Part shown: in pieces, positions 1 to 7,105 of the stretch | Numbering within the stretch: position 1 is the stretch's first letter | How the letters are laid out: each line of letters starts with the position of its first letter | NCBI RefSeq assembly: GCF_003014755.1 | Contig: NZ_PYAW01000001.1 | Coordinates: 124,001 to 188,000 of the forward strand | Direction: 5' to 3' | DNA from: Chitinophaga niastensis | GTDB lineage: Bacteria > Bacteroidota > Bacteroidia > Chitinophagales > Chitinophagaceae | DNA: 64,000 nucleotides | Made by a program: the position numbers and the translations under genes | The notes under the pieces: model-generated | What the model saw: the letters and a program-made list of their open reading frames with translations, nothing else | What the model was told of the DNA's origin: nothing | The model's database searches: none

Positions 1-714
1 GTCGCGGTTATTCACCAGCTTACCCCTTGCCGTATTCATGAACCATACCGGCCGGGCAAATGAGCTGAAAAAGGAAGCATTTGCCAGGTGCCGTGTTTCT
101 TCGGTCAGTGGTAAATGAAGGCTCACCACATCTGCCTCATTAAACACCTGCTCCATGGTGGCTTCTTTCACAGCAGCTGTGCCAAAGCCCTTTTTGTATT
201 TATCGTAAGCCAGGATATTCACATCAAAGCCCTGCAGTTTATGCGCCAGGGTACTGCCGGTGTTACCGTAACCTATAATGCCTACCGTTTTACCGTTCAG
301 CTCATAAGCCCGGTTGCCGTCCCGCTCCCAGATACCTGTTCTCAGCTCCAGGTTGCTTTTCAACACATTATTCAGCAGGCACAGCAGCATACCCACCGCC
401 TGCTCTCCTACCGCATCCCGGTTACCTTCCGGGCTGCTTACACAGTGAATACCTTTGCTTTCCGCATAAGGCACATCTATCAGTTCCATGCCGGAACCCA
501 AACGGCCTATCCATTGCAGTCCTTTTGCCTGATCAATGATGTGCTTGTCTACCCGTATGCGGGTAGTAACGATCAGCCCTATACAATCCTTGATAGTGCT
601 GTATACTTCATCATGAGAAATAGAAGGCTGGTAGATTACTTCAAAGCCTTTGTTTTCCAGTTGATCAACTAAATACGGATGCGTCTTCGCTGTAATTAAT
701 ACTTTCCTGCTCAT
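1..714 (-). CDS. D-isomer-specific 2-hydroxyacid dehydrogenase (3' end cut by window edge)
   Basis: The reverse strand encodes at least 238 residues beginning MSRKVLITAKTHPYLVD and running off the left edge without a stop. A Rossmann NAD-binding signature, GIIGYGNTGSTLAHKLQGFD, lies in the middle, preceded by a run typical of the family (residues around LGSGMELIDV and EGNRDAVGEQAV). The downstream part reads DVVSLHLPLTEETRHL, the loop that precedes the catalytic His region, which is outside the window. The family reduces 2-oxoacids or oxidises D-2-hydroxyacids with NAD(P); phosphoglycerate dehydrogenase (SerA) is the best-known member, but the substrate cannot be fixed from this part. Its ATG (714-712) overlaps the ksgA stop in an ATGA tetranucleotide, so the two genes are translationally coupled with ksgA first. 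Confidence 0.88.
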   Translation of the reverse strand, partial: MSRKVLITAKTHPYLVDQLENKGFEVIYQPSISHDEVYSTIKDCIGLIVTTRIRVDKHIIDQAKGLQWIGRLGSGMELIDVPYAESKGIHCVSSPEGNRDAVGEQAVGMLLCLLNNVLKSNLELRTGIWERDGNRAYELNGKTVGIIGYGNTGSTLAHKLQGFDVNILAYDKYKKGFGTAAVKEATMEQVFNEADVVSLHLPLTEETRHLANASFFSSFARPVWFMNTARGKLVNNRD

Positions 715-1466
715 ATCATCTTATGGGATAATGCTGCAAAATCAGCTACACTCAATTCTTCTGCTCTTTTGGTAAAGATTGGGTCCTGTAACATCAGCTC
801 CTTATCAAACATAGTCTTCAACGGATTGCGCAATTGCTTGCGACGCTGACCAAAAGCGGTCTTCACCAGTACAAAAAATTTACGCTCAGAAGCAATATCA
901 GCAGGTTGTTCCAGCCTTGTAAGACGGATCACCCCTGATTTCACTTTGGGTGGCGGATTGAAGCAGTTTTCATGTACTTCAAATAAATATTCTATTTTGT
1001 AAAATGCCTGTAACAGCACACTGAGAATACCATATTCCTTGTTGCCATGAGGAGCTGCAATACGCTGTGCCACTTCTTTCTGGAACATCCCCACTATTAC
1101 ATCCACGTGTGAGCGCCATTCCAGCACCTTAAACATAATCTGGGTAGAAATATTATACGGGAAATTACCGATCAGGTGAAACTGACCCTCAAAAGGTAAT
1201 GTGGCATCCAGGATACTTTCATTGATCAGCTTTCCCTGGATATCCGGGTAGGTTTTTTCCAGGTACTGCACCTTTTCCCTATCAAGCTCTATGGCTTTGA
1301 ACTGTATGCCCGGCAGCTGCATCAGATACTTTGTAATGGCGCCCGCACCGGGGCCCACTTCCAGCACTTGCTGGCCTTCTATTACAGGTAACGACTCAAC
1401 GATTTTTCTGCAGATATTCTCATCTGTGAGGAAATGCTGGCCGAGTGATTTTTTTATTGTATACAT
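711..1466 (-). CDS. ksgA: 16S rRNA (adenine1518-N6/adenine1519-N6)-dimethyltransferase KsgA
   Basis: The 251-residue protein starts MYTIKKSLGQHFLTDENI, and GQHFLTD is the hallmark N-terminal motif of KsgA/RsmA. The SAM-binding glycine motif VGPGAGAIT and the catalytic NFPYNIS motif (N-[LF]-P-Y) follow. KsgA dimethylates two adjacent adenines near the 3' end of 16S rRNA late in 30S assembly. An in-frame ATG exists 24 bases upstream (1490), but a TATATTTG promoter element lies at 1477-1484, between the two candidates, so the ATG at 1466 is preferred; the transcript would then have a leader of only a few bases. The stop overlaps the start of the dehydrogenase gene (ATGA). Confidence 0.95.
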   Translation of the reverse strand: MYTIKKSLGQHFLTDENICRKIVESLPVIEGQQVLEVGPGAGAITKYLMQLPGIQFKAIELDREKVQYLEKTYPDIQGKLINESILDATLPFEGQFHLIGNFPYNISTQIMFKVLEWRSHVDVIVGMFQKEVAQRIAAPHGNKEYGILSVLLQAFYKIEYLFEVHENCFNPPPKVKSGVIRLTRLEQPADIASERKFFVLVKTAFGQRRKQLRNPLKTMFDKELMLQDPIFTKRAEELSVADFAALSHKMI

Positions 1467-1476
1467 GTGTGAAGCG

Positions 1477-1484
1477 CAAATATA
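1477..1484 (-). promoter_or_regulatory. TAnnTTTG promoter -7 element for ksgA
   Basis: The minus strand reads TATATTTG, an exact match to the Bacteroidota -7 consensus, about 10 bases before the ksgA ATG. No clear -33 TTTG was found; arm 1 of the 1495-1627 inverted repeat occupies that area. Confidence 0.5.
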
Positions 1485-1494
1485 AAGCATTATC

Positions 1495-1627
1495 AGCTTT
1501 TAGCGGTTAGCTTTTAGCAGTTAGCTCTCAGCGATGAATAGTCAGCTATTTTAAAAAGGGATATACAATACCCAGGTAGCTTTTGTGTGCAGTCCAGCTA
1601 AAAGCTAAATGCTAACCACTAAAAGCT
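1495..1627. repeat. Inverted repeat with TAGCNNT heptad arms between divergent ksgA and pdxA
   Basis: Arms 1495-1526 and 1596-1627 are complementary over about 32 bases with a few mismatches and a spacer of about 70 bases. Each arm is a run of heptads of the form TAGCNNT (TAGCGGT, TAGCTTT, TAGCAGT). The element lies between two outward-facing TATATTTG promoter elements (1477-1484 minus, 1629-1636 plus). Other members of the same word family are at 2718, 26916, 34621, 38396, 43469 and 46465. Confidence 0.75.
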
Positions 1628-1628
1628 T

Positions 1629-1636
1629 TATATTTG
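1629..1636 (+). promoter_or_regulatory. TAnnTTTG promoter -7 element for pdxA
   Basis: TATATTTG lies 22 bases before the pdxA ATG and one base after the inverted-repeat arm. It matches the Bacteroidota -7 consensus; no convincing -33 TTTG is present because that position is inside the repeat arm. Confidence 0.5.
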
Positions 1637-1658
1637 TCCCTCATTGAGGCAATACAGC

Positions 1659-2720
1659 ATGAGTACTACCCAGATCAACAAACCGGTTATAGGCATCACC
1701 ATTGGTGATATCAACAGCATTGGCGCGGAAATTATCATCAAAACGTTTATAGATCCACGGATGATGGAATTCTGTACGCCGGTGATTTTTGCATCTAACA
1801 AAACCATCAACTTTTACCGGAAGCTGATGAATGAGAATAATTTCAACTACCAAAGCATTAAAGACTTCACCCGTCTTAATCACAAACAGGTGAATGTATA
1901 CAACTGCTGGGAAGAAGAAGTACAGATCACTCCGGGGGTATTGAATGAAGCCGGCGGCAAATACGCTGCACGCGCACTGGAAGTAGCTATTCAATGTATT
2001 AAAGATGGCTATATACAAGGACTGGTAACAGCTCCTATCCATAAAAATAATGTACAAAGCGCCACCTTCAACTATACCGGTCATACACCTTATCTTAAAG
2101 CATCCTTCAATGCTAAAGATGTACTGATGTTCATGACCGCGGATAACATGCGTGTGGGCCTGCTCACAGAACATGTGCCGGTAGCGGAAGTAGCAAAATA
2201 TGTGACCAAAGAAAACATCCTGGGCAAGTTGCAGCTGATGAAAGAAAGCCTGGTAAAAGATTTTGGTATTGATCAACCCCGTATTGCTGTATTGGGTCTT
2301 AACCCCCATGCCGGTGATGATGGATTGATAGGAAGAGAAGAAATAGACCACATTGCCCCTGCGATCAAACATGCCAAAGGCAATGGTATCCTGTGTTTCG
2401 GCCCCTATAGCGCCGATGCATTTTTTGCCCGCGAAATGTTTAAACAATTCGATGGTGTATTAGCGATGTACCACGATCAGGGACTTATTCCATTTAAATC
2501 ACTGGCAAGTGGCCAGGGTATTAACTATACTGCAGGACTGGCCGTTGTACGCACCTCTCCTGACCACGGCACTGCCTTTGACATTGCCGGTAAAAACGTA
2601 GCAGATCCGGACTCCTTCAGACAAGCCATCTTTACCTGCCTGGAAATTCTGGAACAACGTGAACGTTATGCCGAAAACAATAAAAACCCCCTGAAGAAAA
2701 CAGAACTGGCATCGGAGTAG
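1659..2720 (+). CDS. pdxA: 4-hydroxythreonine-4-phosphate dehydrogenase PdxA
   Basis: A 353-residue protein starting MSTTQINKPVIGITIGDING-like (actual: GITIGDINSIG), the N-terminal motif of the PdxA family. The three metal-ligand histidine regions are present: TAPIHKNN, LNPHAGDDG and MYHDQGLIPFK. PdxA oxidises 4-phosphohydroxy-L-threonine with NAD in the DXP-dependent pathway of pyridoxal 5'-phosphate synthesis; the product condenses with DXP under PdxJ. A TTG lies in frame at 1644, but the ATG at 1659 is well placed behind the TATATTTG element. It is divergent from ksgA; the ksgA/pdxA neighbourhood also occurs in Gammaproteobacteria, though there the genes are in one operon. The reading ends at TAG 2718-2720, inside a TAGCNNT repeat run. 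Confidence 0.95.
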   Translation: MSTTQINKPVIGITIGDINSIGAEIIIKTFIDPRMMEFCTPVIFASNKTINFYRKLMNENNFNYQSIKDFTRLNHKQVNVYNCWEEEVQITPGVLNEAGGKYAARALEVAIQCIKDGYIQGLVTAPIHKNNVQSATFNYTGHTPYLKASFNAKDVLMFMTADNMRVGLLTEHVPVAEVAKYVTKENILGKLQLMKESLVKDFGIDQPRIAVLGLNPHAGDDGLIGREEIDHIAPAIKHAKGNGILCFGPYSADAFFAREMFKQFDGVLAMYHDQGLIPFKSLASGQGINYTAGLAVVRTSPDHGTAFDIAGKNVADPDSFRQAIFTCLEILEQRERYAENNKNPLKKTELASE

Positions 2721-2742
2721 CCTTTAGCAATTAGCTATTAGC
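2718..2742. repeat. TAGCNNT heptad run between convergent stops
   Basis: The short gap between the convergent stops of pdxA and the winged-helix gene is filled by TAGCCTT, TAGCAAT, TAGCTAT and TAGCGTT. It is one arm only; no matching second arm is obvious nearby. Both stop codons fall within or at the edge of the run. Confidence 0.6.
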
Positions 2743-3034
2743 GTTTGCCCGCATTCAGATATGATTGAATAGAAGTAACGTAATTTTCAAAGGCTTTTTT
2801 GCCTGTGGATGTTATTTTACAAATAGTTTGCGGGTAATTTTCTTTAAACTGCTTCACGACCGTAATGTACTCCGCATCACGCAATTTATTGATCTGCACA
2901 CTCAGATTGCCCGCAGTTGCATTGGTTTTTTCCTTCAGGGAAGTAAACTCTGCTTCCTTTTCACTGATCAGCAACGACATAATAGCCAGCCGCAATTGTG
3001 AATGTAATACCGGGTCCAGATCTTTAAAGTCCAT
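2738..3034 (-). CDS. Small winged-helix DNA-binding transcriptional regulator
   Basis: A 98-residue protein, MDFKDLDPVLHSQLRLAIMS..., with the pattern of the MarR/ArsR-like single-domain winged-helix family (Pfam HTH_34 type). Helix 1 is LDPVLHSQLRLAIMSLLI, the recognition region is around TNATAGNLSVQINKLRDAEY, and the wing is near KENYPQTICKITSTGKKAF. Such proteins are usually cytoplasmic dimeric repressors or activators of nearby genes; no ligand domain is present. It converges with pdxA, with 17 bases between the stops, and its promoter region (3035-3145) contains a separate inverted repeat. The target is unknown. It is a distinct transcription unit from the TPR-like gene upstream, which is on the same strand but separated by about 110 bases. 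Confidence 0.8.
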   Translation of the reverse strand: MDFKDLDPVLHSQLRLAIMSLLISEKEAEFTSLKEKTNATAGNLSVQINKLRDAEYITVVKQFKENYPQTICKITSTGKKAFENYVTSIQSYLNAGKR

Positions 3035-3057
3035 GAATATAGTTTTGATTTAGCTAC

Positions 3058-3123
3058 TTAAATACTTAGTTATTTTGAATCAACGGGTTATCTACCAGTG
3101 AAACAAAATAACTAAATATCTAA
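3058..3123. repeat. AT-rich inverted repeat (period-8 words)
   Basis: Arms 3058-3076 and 3105-3123 pair over 19 bases with two G-U type mismatches. The arms contain the words ACTTAAAT/ACTTAGTT and their complements, period about 8. The element sits between the TPR-like gene stop and the winged-helix gene start. It could be a terminator for the upstream gene or an operator for the regulator. Confidence 0.55.
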
Positions 3124-3145
3124 ATAATAAAAATTCCTTACTAAA

Positions 3146-3793
3146 TTATTGCGCCTTTGCCAACAGCTGACGGGTATATGGTTCGCCCCAATGTGGTGCA
3201 ATATTACTCTCCGGTTTAAAAGCTGCAAACTTCTCCAATGCTAATTCAAAAGTGGTTTTAGCTCTTGACTTACTGCCACCAAATTGTTCCGGTGTAAATA
3301 ATAATGATTGTCCCTGTAACATATAGATGCGGGGATTTTCCGGATTGTAGGCCTTGGCCTGTTCCAGCAATGAAGCTGCTTCTGCTCCATACTTCATACC
3401 TCTCGTCATTGGATCTACAGTGAGCCTTGCAGTTGCTACCAATGAACGGATGCAGGCAATTTCAGAGTTCTTTTGACTCAGTGCTTCTGCTTTGTCCAGG
3501 TTAGCTTCTGCCTTATCTGCCAGCGGATCAATCTGGCTCTTATCTTTTAGCATAAATGTCTGCATTACTTCTGCGTATGCAGCATAATAGTAAGGCAGCC
3601 ACTGATTCTTTTCGGCATCAGCGATGCGTTCAAAGGTGTTTGCTTTTTGCTGCAACCCATCAGGGGTAAATGTACTGCTACTATCCAGTTCAGCAGTTTG
3701 TTTACTCATTGCATCCTGGTATTGCGCACTTTGTGCCATGGCAGCCATAGCCACGCCACCTGTAAGAAAAAGAGAAAGAAAGATTCGTTTCAT
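3146..3793 (-). CDS. Secreted TPR-like protein of unknown function
   Basis: A 215-residue protein with a Sec signal peptide (MKRIFLSLFLTGGVAMAAMA, cleavage likely after AMAQ). The mature part is alpha-helical, with helix pairs resembling tetratricopeptide repeats: alanine/leucine-rich segments around WLPYYYAAYAEVMQTF, ADKAEANLDKAEALSQ and ASLLEQAKAYNPENPRIYML. No catalytic motif was recognised. It starts 11 bases after the stop of the TonB-dependent receptor gene, so the two are almost certainly co-transcribed, which suggests a periplasmic or outer-membrane partner role. The function is not known; the TPR assignment is by eye. Confidence 0.7.
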   Translation of the reverse strand: MKRIFLSLFLTGGVAMAAMAQSAQYQDAMSKQTAELDSSSTFTPDGLQQKANTFERIADAEKNQWLPYYYAAYAEVMQTFMLKDKSQIDPLADKAEANLDKAEALSQKNSEIACIRSLVATARLTVDPMTRGMKYGAEAASLLEQAKAYNPENPRIYMLQGQSLLFTPEQFGGSKSRAKTTFELALEKFAAFKPESNIAPHWGEPYTRQLLAKAQ

Positions 3794-3804
3794 ATTTATA
3801 ATAA

Positions 3805-5961
3805 TTAGAGGTTATTAATAACATCTTGTCTTCTGTCAATTCCAAAATTCATGAACATCCCCACAAAAATAAACCGTGGTACATTAGGAACTACCTCATC
3901 ACGACGCAACCCGTCAGTAGAATAATGATACCCAAATACCTGTTTGTTACCCAATACATTACTCACCGATAAAACAAATATGGTGAAGGCTTTGTGGATA
4001 CTGGTAAGATAACTTACGCTAAGTCCCAGGGCATTGTAATCTATTGTTTTCTCAGACATAAATTTATTCAGCGGCAAATTAGGATCATAATAAGGTCTGC
4101 CGGTAGCAAACGTATAGGTGAATCCCAGATTGGTTTTAAGCTTGGTAAAAAAATGTTTGTATACAAGGCTTGCTGTATGACTGGATGCAAAATCAGGCTG
4201 CACCTGGTAAGGATAATTCAGGTAATTACGTTTGGTATCGAGATAAGAATAAGATATCCAGTAGTCCACGTTCTTAAAGGTTTTTCGGTCACGCCAGAAA
4301 ACTTCTACGCCTTGCGCATAGCCGTCACCGTTATTGCTTAAAGTGGGAACCGTTTTAATGAGGTCATGATATTTTTTATAGAACAGTTCTGTGCGGAAAG
4401 TATAGTCGCTAGCTACGCGCTGATAGCTTAGGATATAGTGCGTTGCTTTCATATAGCCAAGACCGTTATCAAAGCGTACATACTGCGGTTCCGGTTTCTG
4501 ATAATAATCGCCATATGCTACGGAGAACTGACTATAATTATCTAACTTATATGCCAGCGATACGCGTGGGGCAAAATTCATTTTACCTAATACAGAAGAG
4601 TATTCCGCACGACCACCTACACGACCTACAAAGCTGGGTGTAAAATATATATCCGACTCTGCAAAAGCAGCTGTGTAATTATCTACATAGCTCGCTTTGT
4701 TCTCATTAAGTGCAGATTTCTCCACTGCATATTGATATTCTGCTCCCAGTCGAAGCACTGAAAAACGACCCAGGTTTTTGTAAAACATCAAACGGGATTG
4801 GGTCAGATCTGAGCGTACTTTAATGAGAGAGGGTGCAGGATTTTTCAGCAGTGTATCTGCTTTAATATTATCTGTGTTGGAACTGAAAGAAGTACCCAGG
4901 TACAGGTGCCAGTCGTGCCCGATGTTTTCACGATAGGTAAGGTTCGTATAGGCGTTATTGTTACGCAGCTGAAAAGATTCTGTATAACCAGGATATTCAG
5001 TGCTATTGGAATTAAAGCCCATCTTACTCCAGTTACCATATCCGTAAAATTTAATCATACCGGTGGCAGATGTTTTTCTGCGGAAATTAACAGAAGTACC
5101 AATAATTTCAGGCCCGAGATTAGGTGCTCTTTTAGGCTTTGCGATGTCAAAATACGGTGCCAGGTTAGTATAATCAGCTTCTACTCCATAGGATGTTCTT
5201 TTATCTCTTGAAAGATTATCCACCCCTGCATTTACACCGATCACCGAAAGACCTAAAGAAGAAGAAGAACGCTGCGGGAGATCCTGTGATTCCAATATCA
5301 GGGCCGAAGACAATGCCTGTCCGTATTGGGCAGAATAGCCGCCACTGCTGAAAGTAGTACCTTTAAACAGGAAAGGGGAAAAGCGCCCGCGGCCTGGCAT
5401 ATCCGGTAAGCTACTGGAGAAAGGATTCCTGACTAACATACCATCAATCAATGTTTGTGTTTCATAGCCTGTACCTCCACGTACAAACAGACCTTCGCGG
5501 TCGTTGGTTTGTTGTGCTCCCGGCAGGGTTTTGATAGCATTCGCAATATCTGCGCCGGCGCCGGCTGTAGTTACAATATCCAGCGGTTTCAGCACCGTAC
5601 CTTTTTTATCATCGCTGGCTTCAAAGCTGCCGGCAGAAATAGTTACCACACGTAATGCGTTCATGGCATCTTTCATTACTATATTCAGTTGCTGATCAGT
5701 AGCTGTATTGATCTTTAATTCCAGTGTTTGATATCCCATTAAAGCAGTGGTCAGTAGCTGATCACCAGTGGTGGCAGTGGTGAAGGAAAAGCTACCATCA
5801 GCTGCTGTAGTGGCGCCATCGTATGAACCTTTTATAGATACATTTACACCTGGTAAAGGACGTTTTTTATTATCAACCACTTTACCGCTGATTTTGCTCT
5901 GAGCCAACGCCAGCAAAGGTGAAAATATAAGGAGATATAGATAAAGGTTGAACTTCGACAT
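3805..5961 (-). CDS. TonB-dependent outer-membrane receptor with carboxypeptidase-like N-terminal domain
   Basis: A 718-residue protein with signal peptide MSKFNLYLYLLIFSPLLALA. Residues about 22-105 form a CarboxypepD_reg-like domain (KISGKVVDNKKRPLPGVNVS...GAT TAADGSF). The plug follows at about 120-220 (NAIKTLPGAQQTND, then GLFVRGGTGYETQTLIDGM), and the rest consists of alternating beta-strands rich in Y/F/N ending in a barrel. There is no partner SusD gene, so it is not a classical SusC pair. Such receptors import siderophores, vitamins or oligomers using the ExbBD-TonB motor; the substrate cannot be told. A TAAATTTG promoter element lies at 6011-6018, giving a leader of about 45 bases. 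The TPR-like gene follows 11 bases downstream. Confidence 0.88.
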   Translation of the reverse strand: MSKFNLYLYLLIFSPLLALAQSKISGKVVDNKKRPLPGVNVSIKGSYDGATTAADGSFSFTTATTGDQLLTTALMGYQTLELKINTATDQQLNIVMKDAMNALRVVTISAGSFEASDDKKGTVLKPLDIVTTAGAGADIANAIKTLPGAQQTNDREGLFVRGGTGYETQTLIDGMLVRNPFSSSLPDMPGRGRFSPFLFKGTTFSSGGYSAQYGQALSSALILESQDLPQRSSSSLGLSVIGVNAGVDNLSRDKRTSYGVEADYTNLAPYFDIAKPKRAPNLGPEIIGTSVNFRRKTSATGMIKFYGYGNWSKMGFNSNSTEYPGYTESFQLRNNNAYTNLTYRENIGHDWHLYLGTSFSSNTDNIKADTLLKNPAPSLIKVRSDLTQSRLMFYKNLGRFSVLRLGAEYQYAVEKSALNENKASYVDNYTAAFAESDIYFTPSFVGRVGGRAEYSSVLGKMNFAPRVSLAYKLDNYSQFSVAYGDYYQKPEPQYVRFDNGLGYMKATHYILSYQRVASDYTFRTELFYKKYHDLIKTVPTLSNNGDGYAQGVEVFWRDRKTFKNVDYWISYSYLDTKRNYLNYPYQVQPDFASSHTASLVYKHFFTKLKTNLGFTYTFATGRPYYDPNLPLNKFMSEKTIDYNALGLSVSYLTSIHKAFTIFVLSVSNVLGNKQVFGYHYSTDGLRRDEVVPNVPRFIFVGMFMNFGIDRRQDVINNL

Positions 5962-6010
5962 AGTAGGGCGTTAAATTTTAAATAAAACTAAACTAGTTTA
6001 TATTATAAAC

Positions 6011-6018
6011 CAAATTTA
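6011..6018 (-). promoter_or_regulatory. TAnnTTTG promoter -7 element for the TonB-dependent receptor
   Basis: The minus strand reads TAAATTTG about 50 bases upstream of the ATG, in an AT-rich stretch. A weak TTG-like -33 is about 16 bases further upstream. Confidence 0.4.
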
Positions 6019-6080
6019 ATTTAAAATAAGCAGCCAACTCACCCGCAGTAGGTAAGGTTGATTTTCTTTCCCGAATGGAT

Positions 6081-7070
6081 TTAGAAATACCGGGGACTGC
6101 TGATACGTGTTTTCTTTTTACTAAACAGATAACCGATTGATATTTCATGAGAGCCCGCCTGATAGCCTGCTAATTTATTAATAGAGAGATCATAGGAATA
6201 ACCAATCCTTAATTGCGGAGTAGCGTAAAATTCCACCATTGCACTGGCGGCATCCAGTTGTTCAAGGTCTTTAGCCAGTGCAGGTTTGCTCCATAGTTTC
6301 ACTCCCGTTCTGTAGGAACCACCTATCCATAACTTTTCGGCTATAAGTAAAAAGGCGGTCAGATCTACATTTGTAGGCCCTTTAAAATCTTCCTTTATCA
6401 TCAGCGAAGGTTTTAATTTCAGGTTCTCTGACAGATCCAGCAAATAACCCGCTCCTACATATAAGTGCTGTGTTTTACGAAGTGTTGAATAATTATATCC
6501 TCCCCAGTAGTAACGGAAATTAGATGTGTATAACGAAAAAAGATCCATCACAGATGCACTTAAATAAAATTTAGGGGTATAATAATAAACACCGAAACGT
6601 GCATCTGGTACTATCTGCGAAGTTTTACCCAATGGCAAAGCCTGGTCCAGGTCATCCACATATTTCAGCGCATTACCATCAATGCTGTATTGGGTGATAC
6701 CTCCACCTAAACCAATACACAAACGCCTGGTACCTTCATCTCCCAAAGGAATGCGGTAAGAGTAAAACCCGTAAGCAGACAATGTTTGCTGCGGCCCCAG
6801 GTTATCAACCATCACCTGTGCCCCCACACCTACCCTTTCATCAGGTGCATTGGTAAGGCCGTCAATAGAAACCCCGCCCGTTTGAGGGGCACCCGGAAAA
6901 TCAACCCATTGATGCCTGTAAATCGCATTCAGGTACCAGTCTCCTTTATACCCGGCATAAGCAGGATTCACACTCAGCATATTAAACACGTACTGACTGA
7001 ACTGCACATTCTGTTGTGCACTGGCCTGTAAGGCAATGCAGCAACACAGTATTGATAAAAAATTTTTCAT
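6081..7070 (-). CDS. PorP/SprF family type IX secretion system outer-membrane protein
   Basis: A 329-residue protein. The start at 7070 (MKNFLSILCCCIALQASA, signal peptide ending ASAQQ) is preferred over the longer ORF starting at 7100. The family signature follows directly: QNVQFSQYVFNMLSVNPAYAG, then RHQWVDFPGAPQT, and a beta-barrel ending RIGYSYDLSINKLAGYQAGSHEISIGY. In Flavobacterium johnsoniae SprF is needed for secretion of the giant adhesin SprB, and genes of this family commonly sit next to a gene whose product has a type B T9SS C-terminal domain. That is the arrangement here: the giant adhesin gene is immediately upstream, 35 bases away and on the same strand. The protein is therefore inferred to be the dedicated secretion or anchoring partner of that adhesin. 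Confidence 0.9.
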   Translation of the reverse strand: MKNFLSILCCCIALQASAQQNVQFSQYVFNMLSVNPAYAGYKGDWYLNAIYRHQWVDFPGAPQTGGVSIDGLTNAPDERVGVGAQVMVDNLGPQQTLSAYGFYSYRIPLGDEGTRRLCIGLGGGITQYSIDGNALKYVDDLDQALPLGKTSQIVPDARFGVYYYTPKFYLSASVMDLFSLYTSNFRYYWGGYNYSTLRKTQHLYVGAGYLLDLSENLKLKPSLMIKEDFKGPTNVDLTAFLLIAEKLWIGGSYRTGVKLWSKPALAKDLEQLDAASAMVEFYATPQLRIGYSYDLSINKLAGYQAGSHEISIGYLFSKKKTRISSPRYF

Positions 7071-7105
7071 CGCTGATATGCATTTATTTATGTACAACAT
7101 CTCTG

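Noticed and set aside
711-1490. Longer ksgA start at 1490
   Set aside because: The TATATTTG element lies at 1477-1484, downstream of that start, and the conserved N-terminus begins at 1466.
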